Below are positions 1-11,579 of a stretch of DNA of 64,000 bases, piece by piece. Location of the stretch: assembly GCA_002189035.1 (NCBI GenBank), contig NEEC01000020.1:310001-374000 (forward strand), written 5' to 3'. Both the position numbers and the translations under genes were made by a program. Each line of letters opens with the position of its first letter. Within the stretch, counting starts at the first letter, position 1. This DNA comes from Utricularia gibba (lineage: Eukaryota; Streptophyta; Magnoliopsida; Lamiales; Lentibulariaceae). The notes under the pieces are model-generated. The model was given only the letters and a program-made list of their open reading frames with translations, had not been told where the DNA came from and did no database searches.

Positions 1-1786
1 ACAAAGGTGGCATATGCTTCCTGCGTTTCAACATAGAGAAGAAGAGGAGAGAAAATGGGAAAACAGAAATGAGCAACATATGGTGAATCTCTATGCTTAG
101 CATTGGAATGAGACAATAATTTTTCAAAAATGCTTACCACCAGATCATCCCCAGCTTTCTTAGCTTCGACCAGAGGGACGCACAATGCATCTGGATTACC
201 ATATTGAATCTGGAGATTGGCAAATTTGTAGAAATTTAAACGATCTGAAACACATTGTAGAAATTTAAAGAAAGTAGCATTGATACGTACTGCTGTAACA
301 GCAGCATCCGCCAGAAAATACAAGAAATCCCCATCGATTTCTAGCTGTAACAGAGGAAATATAATTTAGAGTGTAGACCAAATTTCGAATATGCTACAAA
401 GGCATCAAGCAAAAGCTCAACACTTCTGAACTAACCATGTTCCATAAGACAAGAACAGGGAAGCATGTAATGATCAAGAAGCAAATCAACCCATTGAGTT
501 TTGCCCATGGGCCAAAGCAAGGAAATAGAAGAAAGGGGCACTAAACCTTAGATGCACCAAATAATGCTTTTATCGTCCTTGCATTCGACACTAGCCTCTG
601 ATCAACAAGTTGGGTTATTTCTTGTAACACGGATTTACATTCAGGGCCTGCAGATTCGCCTATCTGAATGCCTCAATGAACACAATCAGGGACCAAACAA
701 AATGAGAAAACTAAGGCTTGTAAAGAAGATGATAACCAAATCCTTTCACCTGCTTGTCAAATTCAGTGAAATTGTAAACTGAAAGAACAACGGCAGAGCT
801 GGCAAGGCTTCCACATGTCAAATGTGGAAACTTGAGTCTGAACCACGCACTAAGAGCTCCCGCATAGGAAACACCTACCACAAACCATGAGTTATCAGCA
901 TTTGACCTATTGAGCCTCTCATTAAGAGATCCCTGCAGTGATACAAAAAAAAAGTGTCAAAAAAAGAGAAAACAAGGATGAGTTATCAGCACCCTTGGGA
1001 GTCTACCTTATAACGCATAAAACAGCAGAATAAATGTTACTTATTATTCAACAAGCACACCAACTCGTGCATCCCACAATCCGATGAAGGGAAACGGTTA
1101 AGCTACCACTTGCCTGATAATAGTTTCTGAAGGCAGCTAAATCGAATAGGGCCTGCTTTGACGAAAGGTACCTAAGATTCTCTGTCGTCAATGATCTAAA
1201 AGGCACACTTTTCCCGTAATAACGATGCTCGAGAGAAACCACAGCTGCTCCAAACTTCTTGGCCAAAACCTACAAATATTTCAAGACTCAAACGTTAGAT
1301 CACAATCCAAGGGCATGGTCTTTGTCCCAAATCCTTTTACCAGTCTTTACAACTCATATGAGAGAACGAAATCTTGGAACAAGCTTACCTTCAGATAATC
1401 ATTGGAAATTCCACCACAGGTAGACTCCCCACATATTTTCAGAAAAATGGGACCGTTAGGGAGACGAAAGTCATCAAGATACTCATAGTACCGCTGCGCA
1501 AACTGACGATGATCCTGCAGTTGTAAATGAAATGAAACAATCTCCTCAAATCCCCCGCTCCACTACCGGACAAAGGAAACTACAAAAGCAACAAACTTAC
1601 ATATGGCGAAAAGTGGTCAAGAGTTTGATTGAACCAGTGCTCTTCCGTTGTCAAATAATTCGCAGCTCCGGACACCTCCTGCCGCCGCAGAAGCCGTGGA
1701 GTTAACGAGGACGCAAAATTCACCCTTACAATCAACAGCAGCAAGCAAATAAACACCCAACGGTTTCCATCTCCGGCGAACATCAT
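1..1786 (-). CDS. Serine carboxypeptidase S28 family protein (partial, 3' end beyond window)
   Basis: Secreted or vacuolar prolyl-type serine peptidase of family S28. Seven phase-0 exons join cleanly: 1601-1786, 1389-1514, 1114-1269, 750-932, 547-663, 291-344 and 138-209. The gene then runs off the left edge. The ATG at 1786 opens a signal peptide with a hydrophobic core (WVFICLLLLIV). It is followed by the family N-terminal signature HWFNQTLDHFSPY, then the HRYYGKS block in exon 3 and GVSYAG in exon 4, which carries the nucleophilic Ser. IQYGNPD and LVEAKK in exon 7 are also typical. The Asp/His part of the triad lies outside the window. Intron 3 uses a GC donor (CAG|GCAAGT); reading through it breaks the homology, while splicing restores it. 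The family is certain; which paralogue it is (I think of Arabidopsis At4g36195-type proteins) is less so. Confidence 0.9.
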
Positions 1787-2013
1787 CCTCCTCCTCCTCC
1801 ACGGTAAAAATAACTAAACGACAAAATCACCGCGGCTTCTTCCGCACTCCAATAAAGCGTCCGCGTCCGCGTCCGACTCCGAGTCCAAGCCACCGCGTCA
1901 TTGTTCGATTTTTTTTTACAAGTTTATTTATTTAATTCAGATATTTGACCTTTTTTTAATTGCAATAATCATTATTATTATATTTTATTAATAAAAAAAA
2001 TGTTCGTCAACAA

Positions 2014-3335
2014 CTAGCCTTTCTGGGCAAGACTTGCATTCTTGAGCCAATTGGAGAAGCTTTCTAGGGTTTTGGTGTCTGCTCTGTAGTGCTGCTGCGT
2101 GAACTGAAGGAACATCGGCCACTTGAAATCGGGGTATTGCCTCGGCCGATCGGGGGTCAACAGCTCCGGCGGCGGCGCCACCATCTTGTCTTTATTTGGA
2201 CACAGAAAGAAGGCTAGTGAATTTCTGGAACTCTCCTTGTTAACCACCGCCCTGTGCAAGCAGCTTCTGTAAATCCCGTTCGAGAGAGCCTGAAAAATCC
2301 AATTGATTGATCGACGGAGGTTTGGGATTCTGCAAACGGATTGAACCGAGTCCTCTTACCATGAAGGTATCGCCTATGTTGACGATGAATTCGTCGAAAT
2401 TAGGGCTAATCGAGCGCCATTCTTCGTCGACGAATACTTGGAGGCCGTTGATTGATTCCTGATGAAGGATTGTGAGTGCAGTTGGATCACAATGCGGCCC
2501 GGTGCCTAATGTTTGATCCGGTCTCTGGCAAGGAGGATAGTGATTTAGTCTCATTATGGATTCATTTCCTTGGAACAGTCCTTGGAAGCGACCCTGGTTC
2601 ACTCCCAGGCTCTTCCCTAAAATCTCCATGATTGTAAGTGATAGATCATTCATTTTGCTGCAGTATTCTTGGTACAATTCCCTGCAAATGTTTCAATATG
2701 TGAGTTTTCAGTTTCTCAGCGTCGATTCTTACTAGTTTTTTCTGCAGATTCTCCGGCTCCATACCCTGTTTTTGAGAACTCTTCGCCAAGTGTTCGACGA
2801 AAGTACTCTTCCACAATGTGGGATGATTTCTCCGCAGAACACTGGAAGGATAGTGTCTCCTTCCATGGTAGCTTAGCGGAGAATCGCCCGGTGAAGCTAC
2901 TCGCGTAGCCGGAGATCTCTCCGGGCTTCCTCAGTGCCCGCTGTTTCTCCTTAACACCTAGACCGAAGAAATGCTCATTGCACCGGTGTGCTTGCCGTAT
3001 GAGGTTGTGGTCCACACCATGATTAACCACGGAGAAGAAACCGTGGCTCCGGCATGCCTCGCCCACCAGGCGGTTGGCTCTTGCCACAGCAATGGGGTCA
3101 CCATGGAGGAACGCAGCAATGTCAATGACCGGAACACGGAGCTCCGGCACGATTCCTGCACTTGGGCGTTCCTGTTCAGACCATATGAATTGAGATGGTA
3201 TACTGAGCTTGTGGCTTAAGATGGTGGCATCATGAATGGAAGGCTGTGTTTGTTCTCCATCTCCGGCATCCCCGCCAGCCGCACCGGTGCTTGCAGCTGC
3301 GTTCTCTTGCCAACGATCATGCAATGCATCACCAT
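2014..3335 (-). CDS. GA20ox: Gibberellin 20-oxidase (2-oxoglutarate/Fe(II) dioxygenase), N-terminus disturbed
   Basis: Enzyme of gibberellin synthesis that oxidises C-20 of GA12/GA53 step by step to GA9/GA20 in the cytosol. Three exons are supported: up to 2765, 2360-2681 and 2014-2289. Exon 1 carries LPWKETLSF, the GA20ox hallmark. Exon 2 carries NHYPPCQRPDQTLGTGPHCDPTALTILHQE, which includes the Fe-binding His and Asp. Exon 3 holds the third His (LHRAVV) and the 2-oxoglutarate motif RNS. The dioxygenase frame has no ATG anywhere in exon 1. The only nearby ATGs (about 3316-3335) are in another frame that ends within exon 1. One extra base in the C run at 3270-3273 would connect an ATG to the dioxygenase frame. 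The 5' limit is therefore inferred. A TATA-like TATATAA lies near 3410. Without the N-terminal uncertainty the protein is about 385 aa, normal for the family. Confidence 0.88.
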
Positions 3336-3404
3336 TTTGCAGAGGCTTAAGTGATTTTCAGAGTTGTAGTAGAGAAGAGAGGTGAGTGGCTCGGTGGAGT
3401 AGAG

Positions 3405-3416
3405 CCCGTTATATAG
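3405..3416 (-). promoter_or_regulatory. Probable TATA box of the GA 20-oxidase
   Basis: On the minus strand GCTATATAACGG lies about 75 bases upstream of the ATG cluster at the gene's 5' end. Its position and sequence fit a plant core promoter. It was found by eye only. Confidence 0.45.
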
Positions 3417-4268
3417 CATCCATTTCAAAGGTTTTATAAATAAATTGTTAAAATAATTTTTTATTTATGTATCTTATTTCTTAAAAGAGAAATTAATAGC
3501 ATAATGAGCCATTTAAAATATTTTAATTCTGTATCTTTTTAAGCACATTTTATTAAATATATACTTTAAAACTATGATTAATGCATAAGAGTGGAGGATT
3601 GTGTTTTAAAATCAGTTTAAATTAATATGAGGTTGTCATTGATTACAAATGAAGTAAAGTATGTGATAAAATATAGAAGTTCTTTTAATTTTGCCCGAGA
3701 ATTTTTTCATAGAAGAATAAAACATAAATCATGAGAGTAGTATATTTAGAATGTACAATATCGTATAAAAATAATATGAATCTTGACATTTGAATAATTA
3801 GTTAAAATGCATTATTTTTTATTTTTTTTTATCTTGTGATAACTTCCATATTACAATAAATCATGCATACTTCTAATTCAATAGCCAACTCTAATATCAA
3901 AAAGAAAAAAATATGTAAATAGGTTAATTTTTTATAAAAAAAAAATAAAATTCTAATAGGTTCATGATAGAAAAAGTAAAATAAAATAAATTTTAATTAA
4001 AATATTAAATCCTAAATAAAAAATAATTCATTTTTGTATTGAAAATTGATACCTTATATCATATATTTTTCCCATCATCCAATAATACTACATTATGTTG
4101 ATATTTAATATATCAGTATGTTTTTCGGAATCGAAAATCATAACATTGTCGATAAACAACATACATATATGTATAAAGTTTCAATCCCCAAAAAACAAAA
4201 ACACTATCAGTATTTATACATTGATTTCGAATACTTCAAAATTGTATATGAAATCATGATCTTAAAAA

Positions 4269-4600
4269 AATTTAAATTACTATCAATATTTATCTCAATA
4301 TTGGTATATCGATCTCCAATATCATGAACATGATTTGTGTTGGTATCCTACCTTATAAATACATTCAAAAATAAACAAGAATCGAGGCAGAGGGAATGTA
4401 ACTAAATTTTCCCTAAAAGTATGAAACGTAAGATCGTAGTGACATGTACAAAATAGATAATATCATAAAAATTAAATATGAATCTCAATTAATATTATCA
4501 AAATCTATTTCGATATTGGTATATCTACCTCGAATACCTCGAACAGTATTTGGATTGGCATCTTACCTTATGCATTCTAAAATAAATAAAATCCCCAATA
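4269..4600. repeat. Diverged direct duplication, about 110 bases per copy
   Basis: The stretch around 4285-4375 (atattggtatatcgatctcc, then ttggtatcctaccttat) is matched at about 4505-4590 by atattggtatatctacctcg, then ttggcatcttaccttat. Both copies end in AAAATAAA-type sequence. The copies lie about 220 bases apart and differ at many sites, so the duplication is old. Confidence 0.55.
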
Positions 4601-6211
4601 TTTATGAATAATTATAACCATTTGGATAAATTCAAAATAGGAGTACAAAAAAAGAAGCGCATATTTGTTTTTGTGCTAAAGTTAGTCCAAAAGTAGTTAT
4701 CTTTATGTCATTTTTCACGTGATAGAGAAAGTCAAAATACAGATTTTTGCATGATTTTATTTATTTTATTTTTTACCCCAAAATAAATATTCCTAAAACA
4801 AACATGTCAAATAAAAAGCAATATAAAAATTAAATGATTAATAATTCGCGTGAAAGTCGTGTCCAATTCCAAGTGTTGGAAAATATGTTATTTTAATTAA
4901 TATTTCTAAAGTAATCGATAATTAAGTATTTCACTAAAAAAATATAGAAAATTGATTATTTCTTATAATAATCAATTTTAAATATTTTCAAAATTCCGAC
5001 TTGCATATCAAATAATGTAATTTTATTTATTGTTCTTTCAAATTCCTTAATTCTAAACCCTAAATTTAATTAACTCCAAAACCCTCTATTTTGTAAATGA
5101 AAAAGCTATGTATCTATTCACCTTTGGAAAAACCTAAAGTAATTTTCACCAACTTTAGTTTGATGTGTGGAATGAGGAGATCGATCACCAACTTTTGGCA
5201 CAACCTCAATTTTAGGGTCGTGGTCCAATTTTAGGGACGCCAATTCATTTAAAAAACAAAACCTTTAAATCTATGTTTATAGTGATTAATGTTTCAATAA
5301 AAGTATTCAAAAGTACTTTTGGTATCACATATTGGTTAGAAACGAAATAAATGACGTGATTAAATAGAGGAATCTTAAATAGAAGAATCTTACTAATCTT
5401 GTATAAGTCATTTTTCCAAAAAATGACTTTTTAAGTTTTCAAAAAGTACTATTTGGAGAATGTTTCTAAAAAACAAAAAGTAATTCTGACTTAATAATTT
5501 TTTAAAAAATAAAAATTGTTCATATTGAATAACAAAACTGCTTTTGAAACGTTTTTCTATAAATAGAAGTTCCAACAAATAGAACCTAAATTTTATTCCA
5601 TTTTGCTTCTCCATAATCATTTTTCAAGAAGAATTTAAAATAGGAAGCATCAACTTCTTTAAAAAAAAAAAAGAAACAATGAATTGATTCCACCAATCAG
5701 ACAACACTATAATTCTTTCAATCATTCTCCATCCTCATTATGGAAATTCCAAAACAACAAGAAAATACTTCTCTGCATGCTCTAAAATTGTTCTTTTTTA
5801 TTTTTCTTCATTATGAAAAAAAAATTAAAAAACCTGAGGCAGGGACAAAAATTCGAGTTGGGAATGAGGGGAGTGGCGAGCAGGTTCACATGGGCCAAAC
5901 AGACACACAGACAAAGGAGCAAAGGGACAAAAGACTGTTGATCAGAGAAGACAAAAACAAGGAACAGTGTCATGATACCCACCTTAGTTTTGCTGTAAGA
6001 AAACCCTACTTTTGTCGCCCATTCTCCTGGTTTTTCGTTCTGTTGGAGCCACTGTGGGGGGATGAATGGGGGACAGGGCGATCTCCCCCGATCTCGCCTG
6101 CCATTGGATTCTAGCGGGGAAGCCAATGTGCGATGGATCGATCTCTCATAATACTCTACCTACATGTAATGTAAAAAGGAGGAGTATGATCGACCCTTAC
6201 TTTCGGAGTTG

Positions 6212-6270
6212 TTTGATACTATAAAACGAGTTTAGTTTATTTGGATTTAAATAAGAATGATGTAACGTAC
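6212..6270 (+). repeat. Dispersed repeat motif, copy 1
   Basis: The sequence actataaaacgagtttagtt, continuing ttatttggatttaaataagaat, is matched at 7420-7470 on the same strand. A diverged inverted match lies near 24550-24600. It may be a piece of a MITE or other small element. Confidence 0.45.
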
Positions 6271-7417
6271 ATCGTTTTTTGAGAAAATTACAAATATAAC
6301 AACTCAAGTTTCAATTAGTATAACTAGTATAATTCTAATATTTTGAAATTGTAAAAAATTCATTTCAAGTTGTCAAAACCGTTTTATGAAAACCTAAATA
6401 ATTTTCAAAACTTTTAAAAAATGAACCAAATATGAGAGATTAAATATACAACCAATACATATAAATGATAAATTAAAAATGAAAGGTTAAATATATAAAA
6501 AAAATATCAAAATAATTGTGAAAATCATTCAACCAAGACCCAAACATAAAGTTTAAATATACAATTTTATAAATTGAGGGGCAAATTGTTTACACAAAAT
6601 GTAAATTAAAGGACCTATAATGTAATTTTAAAACTTGAAGTTTAAATTCTTTATATTGATGGTAATTTGAGGTGTCAATGTCAAATTTTACCCATTTTTT
6701 TGGTATATAATATTTAATAAATAAAAAATATATACTAGATCGGTAAGATATATAGATGTAGATATGTGAATTAGTCCATTCATGAATTCAGATACGTCGA
6801 TTTGTGATTTAAAAAATTATAGATGTATTTGATTAATTTCAATTTATAATATTTAAATTATATTAAAATAATTTTAAAATACTAAAATAAAATAATTTTA
6901 ATTAAAATATGAATATTTAAAAACATTTAAATAAAAATGATAATCTATAAACGTAATCCTCGGACTTTGAATAACGGAAAATGACGACAATCGATGGATG
7001 ATGATCGAGTATTTGAGATGAAAACGAAAATATGAACAAAAAAATCAAATGAATAAATTTGAATTTTGATTATTTAATTAAATAATATTAAAATTAATGA
7101 TTAAAAATACTAAATCCGATGACAATTCGCGCCACCTGCGCACACCATGTGCGAGAATCATCGCACATACACGTGATCTTGTGTGAGAAATCTGATCCTT
7201 TTTTTTTATTTTAATATGTGAGATATAATATAAAAATAGCAAATTTTTAAATGAATATGAAGAGATGGGGCATATAGATTTAAATAAGCATTTTTTTTTG
7301 TAGAATTAGATAAACCCTTTTAAATCTCGAATTTATTTAGACTCACGACAAAGCAACACAATAGAAATTGTAATCCTTATGTTAAAACGCGAAAAGAGTA
7401 TTTTATTTATGGGGTTG

Positions 7418-7472
7418 GTATAAAACGAGTTTACTTTATTTGAGTATAAATAAGAATAATATAATATAATTA
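7418..7472 (+). repeat. Dispersed repeat motif, copy 2
   Basis: Reads gtataaaacgagtttacttt then atttgagtataaataagaataat, closely matching copy 1 at 6212-6270. The flanks do not align, which fits a short dispersed element rather than one large duplication. Confidence 0.45.
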
Positions 7473-7900
7473 ATATTTATATGATTGGTAAAACATTTCA
7501 AATTAAACAAAAGAATTAGAAATATATGTTTAAATAAATCCTATTTCATAGACTTAAATAAAATGGTCTCAATTCCGAATTTATTTTAACTGCTGCAGTT
7601 TATGCAATTTAATTTATATCTAATATATGAGTTTGTGTTATATAATAAATGATACTATATATTTATTTTTTAAAATCCATGTTATTTAATACAAAGTAAA
7701 ATTAATTGGAATGATTTTTTTTAATTTAATACAGTAAATTGAATGGGAAATAGAACTCGCTTTTCGCATCCGAGCCTCTGAGCGCTGTGCACGTGTCCGT
7801 GTGATTGCAGTGATGAGGCAGCGAGGGAGCACGCTGCGGTTTTGCCAAATACGAATCGCAAGAACTCTGTTGCCATTTTTGCCTAATTTTGTGAGCCCTA

Positions 7901-9828
7901 ATGGCAAAGGATCGCGTTTCAGGTTGGAAAGGGTTTTTTTTTTGGTTTCAATCTTGTTATTGGGGATGTGAATAGGTTTTCTTGTAGCGTGATTTGTGGG
8001 AGTTTTTGTATTGCAATCTGTTAATGGGATAGTTATGGCAATGTTTCTTGTTTTGATTATTCTATTGGCCGCTTTTTAGAATTCTGGAGTTCGTTATTTC
8101 GAAAAGCGAGACGGTTTTGGTTGTCTTCAGGGGTTTCTTCCCTGAGAAAAGGGCGATGTGGAATTTGGATTTTTCAGGTTTTAGAATTGGAAACTAGCCT
8201 GCTAATGTATTAGTGATTGCTTGATGAGACTGTCATGCCATAGCTAATGGCTTTTGTATTCTCTTTGTTTCTAACTTGGAACTTGCTAGGTGATCTTGAA
8301 CATCTTTCCCTGAAAGACCATGGAGGCCCTACTGGGAAAGGGGCTCTTGTTGTTTGCTTTGGCGAAATGTTGGTGGACTTTGTACCCGATGTGAGTGGAG
8401 TTTCACTTGCTGAAGCCCCTTCCTTCAAAAAAGCTCCAGGTGGTGCACCTGCCAATGTTGCTGTTTGTGTGGCAAAGCTAGGAGGCTCAGCAGCGTTCAT
8501 CGGGAAGGTAATTCCGTTTTCTGTTGGATACATTGCTCCACATTGTATCGGAGTTTCGTTTAGGCATTTGATGTGGTATTTGGATTGATGACCTTTTTTT
8601 TGTGTGTATCTCATAGGTTCGAGGTTCTAGATATCCAAACTCTTTTTCCTACATGAGTGTACTTGTCTTTGTGTGATGAAAAGCTGGGGTATTTTTGTCA
8701 TAGGTAGGCGACGATGAATTTGGGCATATGCTTGCCAACATTCTGAAGGAAAATAAAGTTGACAATTCTGGTATGCGGTTCGACTCCTCAGCCAGAACTT
8801 CTCTGGCATTTATTTCACTAAGAGCAGATGGAGAACGTGAGTTTATGTTTTACCGTCATCCCAGTGCTGATATGCGCTTGTGCAAGCAAGAACTCAATGT
8901 GGATCTTGTGGAAAAGGTTTGTCTTCCATCCTTTCTAAGGCTCGCCTCTTGAGAATCAATACCTTAAGTCACCCTCTAAGTCCTTGCTACTGAATACAGG
9001 CTACCATTTTTCACTATGGCTCTATCAGCCTTATTGAGGATCCATGCAGATCAACCCAGATTTTTGCAATGGGGATCGCCAAGAGATCGGGCAGCTTGCT
9101 ATCTTATGATCCAAATTTAAGGTTACCATTGTGGCCTTCCGAAGATGCTGCAAGGAAAGGCATCATGGCTGTATGGGATCATGCCGACATCATCAAGGTA
9201 TTTGGGCCAAAAAAACTAGACCTCAACATGTGTTTCCTATTCATGTGACTCAACATCCTTCCCTGATGTAACAGATAAGCGAGGAGGAAATATCTTTCCT
9301 AACCGAAGGTAATGATCCACAAGACGATGCTGTTGTGTTAAGCAAGCTGTTCCATCCGAATCTGCGGCTTCTTCTGGTAAGCGAAGGAAAGGCTGGCTGC
9401 AGATACTACACAAGGGTTAGTTTCCAGAAAAGTTTGCATTTTGATTCAACCGTGTGCTCTGCATCAGTTCAAAACTTTCTTTGTTCATACAGCAATTCAA
9501 GGGGCGAGTTCCAGGTGTCAAGGTTAAGCCGATCGACACAAACGGAGCTGGTGACGCATTCATGGGTGCATTTCTCCATTGTCTTGCTTCAGATCCCAAC
9601 ATTCTCCAAGTATCATCTCAATTCCAAATTTTCCAGAGGTGTTTCTGAGAAGCATTTTGTTTCTGCTAACCTGAAAAAAAACGTTGGCAGGAGGAGCAAA
9701 GGCTGAGAGAGGCTCTCCTGTTTGCAAACGCTTGTGGGGCGATCACGGTGACGAGGAACGGCGCGATCCCCGCACTACCCACGAACGAGGAGGTCTACCG
9801 ACTCATCACTAACAGTAAACAGGAGTAA
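7901..9828 (+). CDS. FRK: Fructokinase (pfkB carbohydrate kinase)
   Basis: Phosphorylates fructose to fructose-6-phosphate with ATP, feeding sucrose-derived carbon into glycolysis and starch. Seven exons join without a frame break: 7901-7922, 8290-8507, 8704-8916, 9000-9197, 9275-9415, 9493-9609 and 9691-9828. The product is 348 aa. [10 protein letters not shown] and the substrate-loop [11 protein letters not shown] lie near the N-terminus. VGDDEFG follows, then YDPNLR, and the second pfkB signature DTNGAGDAF has the catalytic Asp at about residue 285. There is no transit peptide, so it is probably cytosolic and of the FRK6/FRK7 type (from memory, Arabidopsis At5g51830 is closest). It ends only 205 bases from the tail of the oppositely oriented TRM gene. 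Confidence 0.96.
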
Positions 9829-10033
9829 GAAATAAACCAGGAGGTTTCAGATTTGTTCTTGCTTTCATCATTTCACAGTCTCCTGGTGTTATCTTCTTGG
9901 ATAGTTTACATTTTAGCTGATTCTTCCTTAGGTAATTGGGATTCCTAACCTCCTGAGGAAAATGTACGATTGAAAAAACTCAATAATGATTCAGCAATAG
10001 GTTACAGCATTGTTTCCCGAGAGCGGGAGTCAT

Positions 10034-11579
10034 CTACCGGACGGCGGCGGCCATAACCGCAGCCATTGTTTCCAATAGTAGTGACTCCAAGATTTGATTT
10101 TGGATTTCGGGTATCAGCGTATTTGCTTCCTCTTCCAAGTAGGCATGACTAAACGGTGGCGGCTTCTCAGCGTTGAAATCACTCTCGATCAAGCCATCGA
10201 TATCGCCCGGAAACTTGCAATCGGCCGCCGGGAACTTGTCTATTTCATCCCATATTTGATCGAATATATCTGAATCGTTGTGATTCCTCTGGTGCTTCAA
10301 GCTGTCCGCCAAAATCTCGTTCACAGCCTGAAAAATCAGCTTTCTGTTGCACCGGTGGCGCAGATCACCGCCGGCGATGGGATGGAATAGTTCGAGGTAG
10401 AAGAAGATTGATGCGTCCAAGGGATGTGAAATGTCCAGCAACTTTGCTGTGGCAAATGGAGTAGTCGGAATCCCCTTGTTCATAAAGCCCGCCCTTTTCA
10501 GGATTCTTCGTACGTATCTCTTGTACTCCGTCGTCGTCGTGGCGCAGTTGTCTCCCGGGAGTATGGATGCTTCCTCGAGATGGAGATGCTGCCGCATGTG
10601 GCTCGTCTTCCACAAAAGAAAACTCAGTGAGATCGCACGCTAGGTGTTTGATTGATGAAATCATCCAGGGATCATCTGATTTTACCAGAAGTTCAGACAT
10701 TTGGTGAATGGAAGAAAGAGATACCTCTCGTGGTGGCAACCTTGTTGCTGCAACTCTCTTCGCCTTGACCGGAGAGCGAGAATGCGCTATGGGTGTTTCT
10801 TCTACCTTGGACTTGCTGTTTTCTGGGGTTGCTTTTCTTCTTGCTGCTGACTCAAAAAAAGGCTCCTTTTTCACCTTCTTGTAGGTGTGACAATCAGAAC
10901 CTTTTCTACTCTTCTTCAAAGTGCTCTGCTGCAGGTTTCTCACCTTTGTTGCTCGACGAATCTCTTGACAATCACAGGAAGTTGGAGTTCTTGAATTTGC
11001 ATTGGTGATATCATGAAGCACATTTCTTCTTCCAACGCGTTCGCTAACTTTTCTCCTTACATGTACCCCCATCGGAGATGTACTCTGGTCCGCAGGCGGC
11101 GGCGGAGTGGCTGCTCGTCTTCTCCGGTGGGATACCTCTGTATCAAGTCTTCTGCTGTCTTTTTCTCTCGGTACGTGTAGAGACATCCTCTGTTGATGAT
11201 ACCCAGATGAGGATCCTTTCAGTGGCAAGACAGCATCAAATGAATGCCTCTTGGGGTCGTTGAGAAGAAAATCAGCAAAAAGGGATCTCGTCCTCGGTGT
11301 ATAACATGAAAGTGAAGGAGATATGGGTTCTGAGATCATCAACTCCAGCCCCATCAGCCGCGCAACAGGGCCCGGAGATCTCAACTCCGGCGGCGCCGGG
11401 CTCCTCGAAGCTGAGAGCCCTGTTCTGATCTCATTCACAAGTACGTGATTCACTCGCATCTCTCCTTCTTCCTGCTGTTTAAAAGCTCGTTGCTTCAAAC
11501 CTCCCCCTCTCATGGCAGCTTCAACAAGGCGAAGAAGTGAACTCAAGCAGCCCCCAGAAGCAGCGTAGTCACCCTCCAT
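10034..11579 (-). CDS. TRM/LONGIFOLIA-like protein with DUF3741 motif and C-terminal DUF4378
   Basis: Plant-specific family (TON1-recruiting motif proteins) linked to cortical microtubules and cell shape. The ATG at 11579 starts MEGDYAASGGCLSSLLRLVE. The DUF3741 motif ARLMGLE lies near residue 78, followed by a long basic, Ser/Pro-rich region. The C-terminus (EYKRYVRRILKRAGF through the ELFHP, NEILAD and IWDEID blocks) matches DUF4378. One intron is needed. The best fit is 10640-10724 (GAG|GTATCT to CCTAG|CGT), giving about 486 aa. An alternative intron from GTAAAATC near 10695 to CTCGAG near 10583 also keeps frame. A longer start at 11684 would need GTG and is unlikely. Probable relative: Arabidopsis At5g51850 (TRM24), from memory. 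Confidence 0.85.

Larger units (their letters stand above)
3430..7900. other. AT-rich intergenic desert with diverged repeats
   Basis: No gene is seen in this 4.4 kb spacer between the GA 20-oxidase and the fructokinase. Open frames here are short and low-complexity. Two items stand out: a diverged duplication at about 4270-4600, and a less AT-rich island at about 5830-6140. A roughly 50-base motif (ataaaacgagttta and onward) occurs at 6220 and again at 7420. The block is probably decayed transposon sequence, but no terminal inverted repeats or transposase remnants were recognised. Confidence 0.6.

Noticed and set aside
5740-6126. Overlapping open frames on both strands of about 115-124 codons
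   Set aside because: No recognisable domain, compositional bias only, and no splice or promoter context.
10583-10740. Single-base frameshift in the TRM gene
   Set aside because: The shift needed is not the one-missing-base type seen elsewhere, and ordinary introns explain it.
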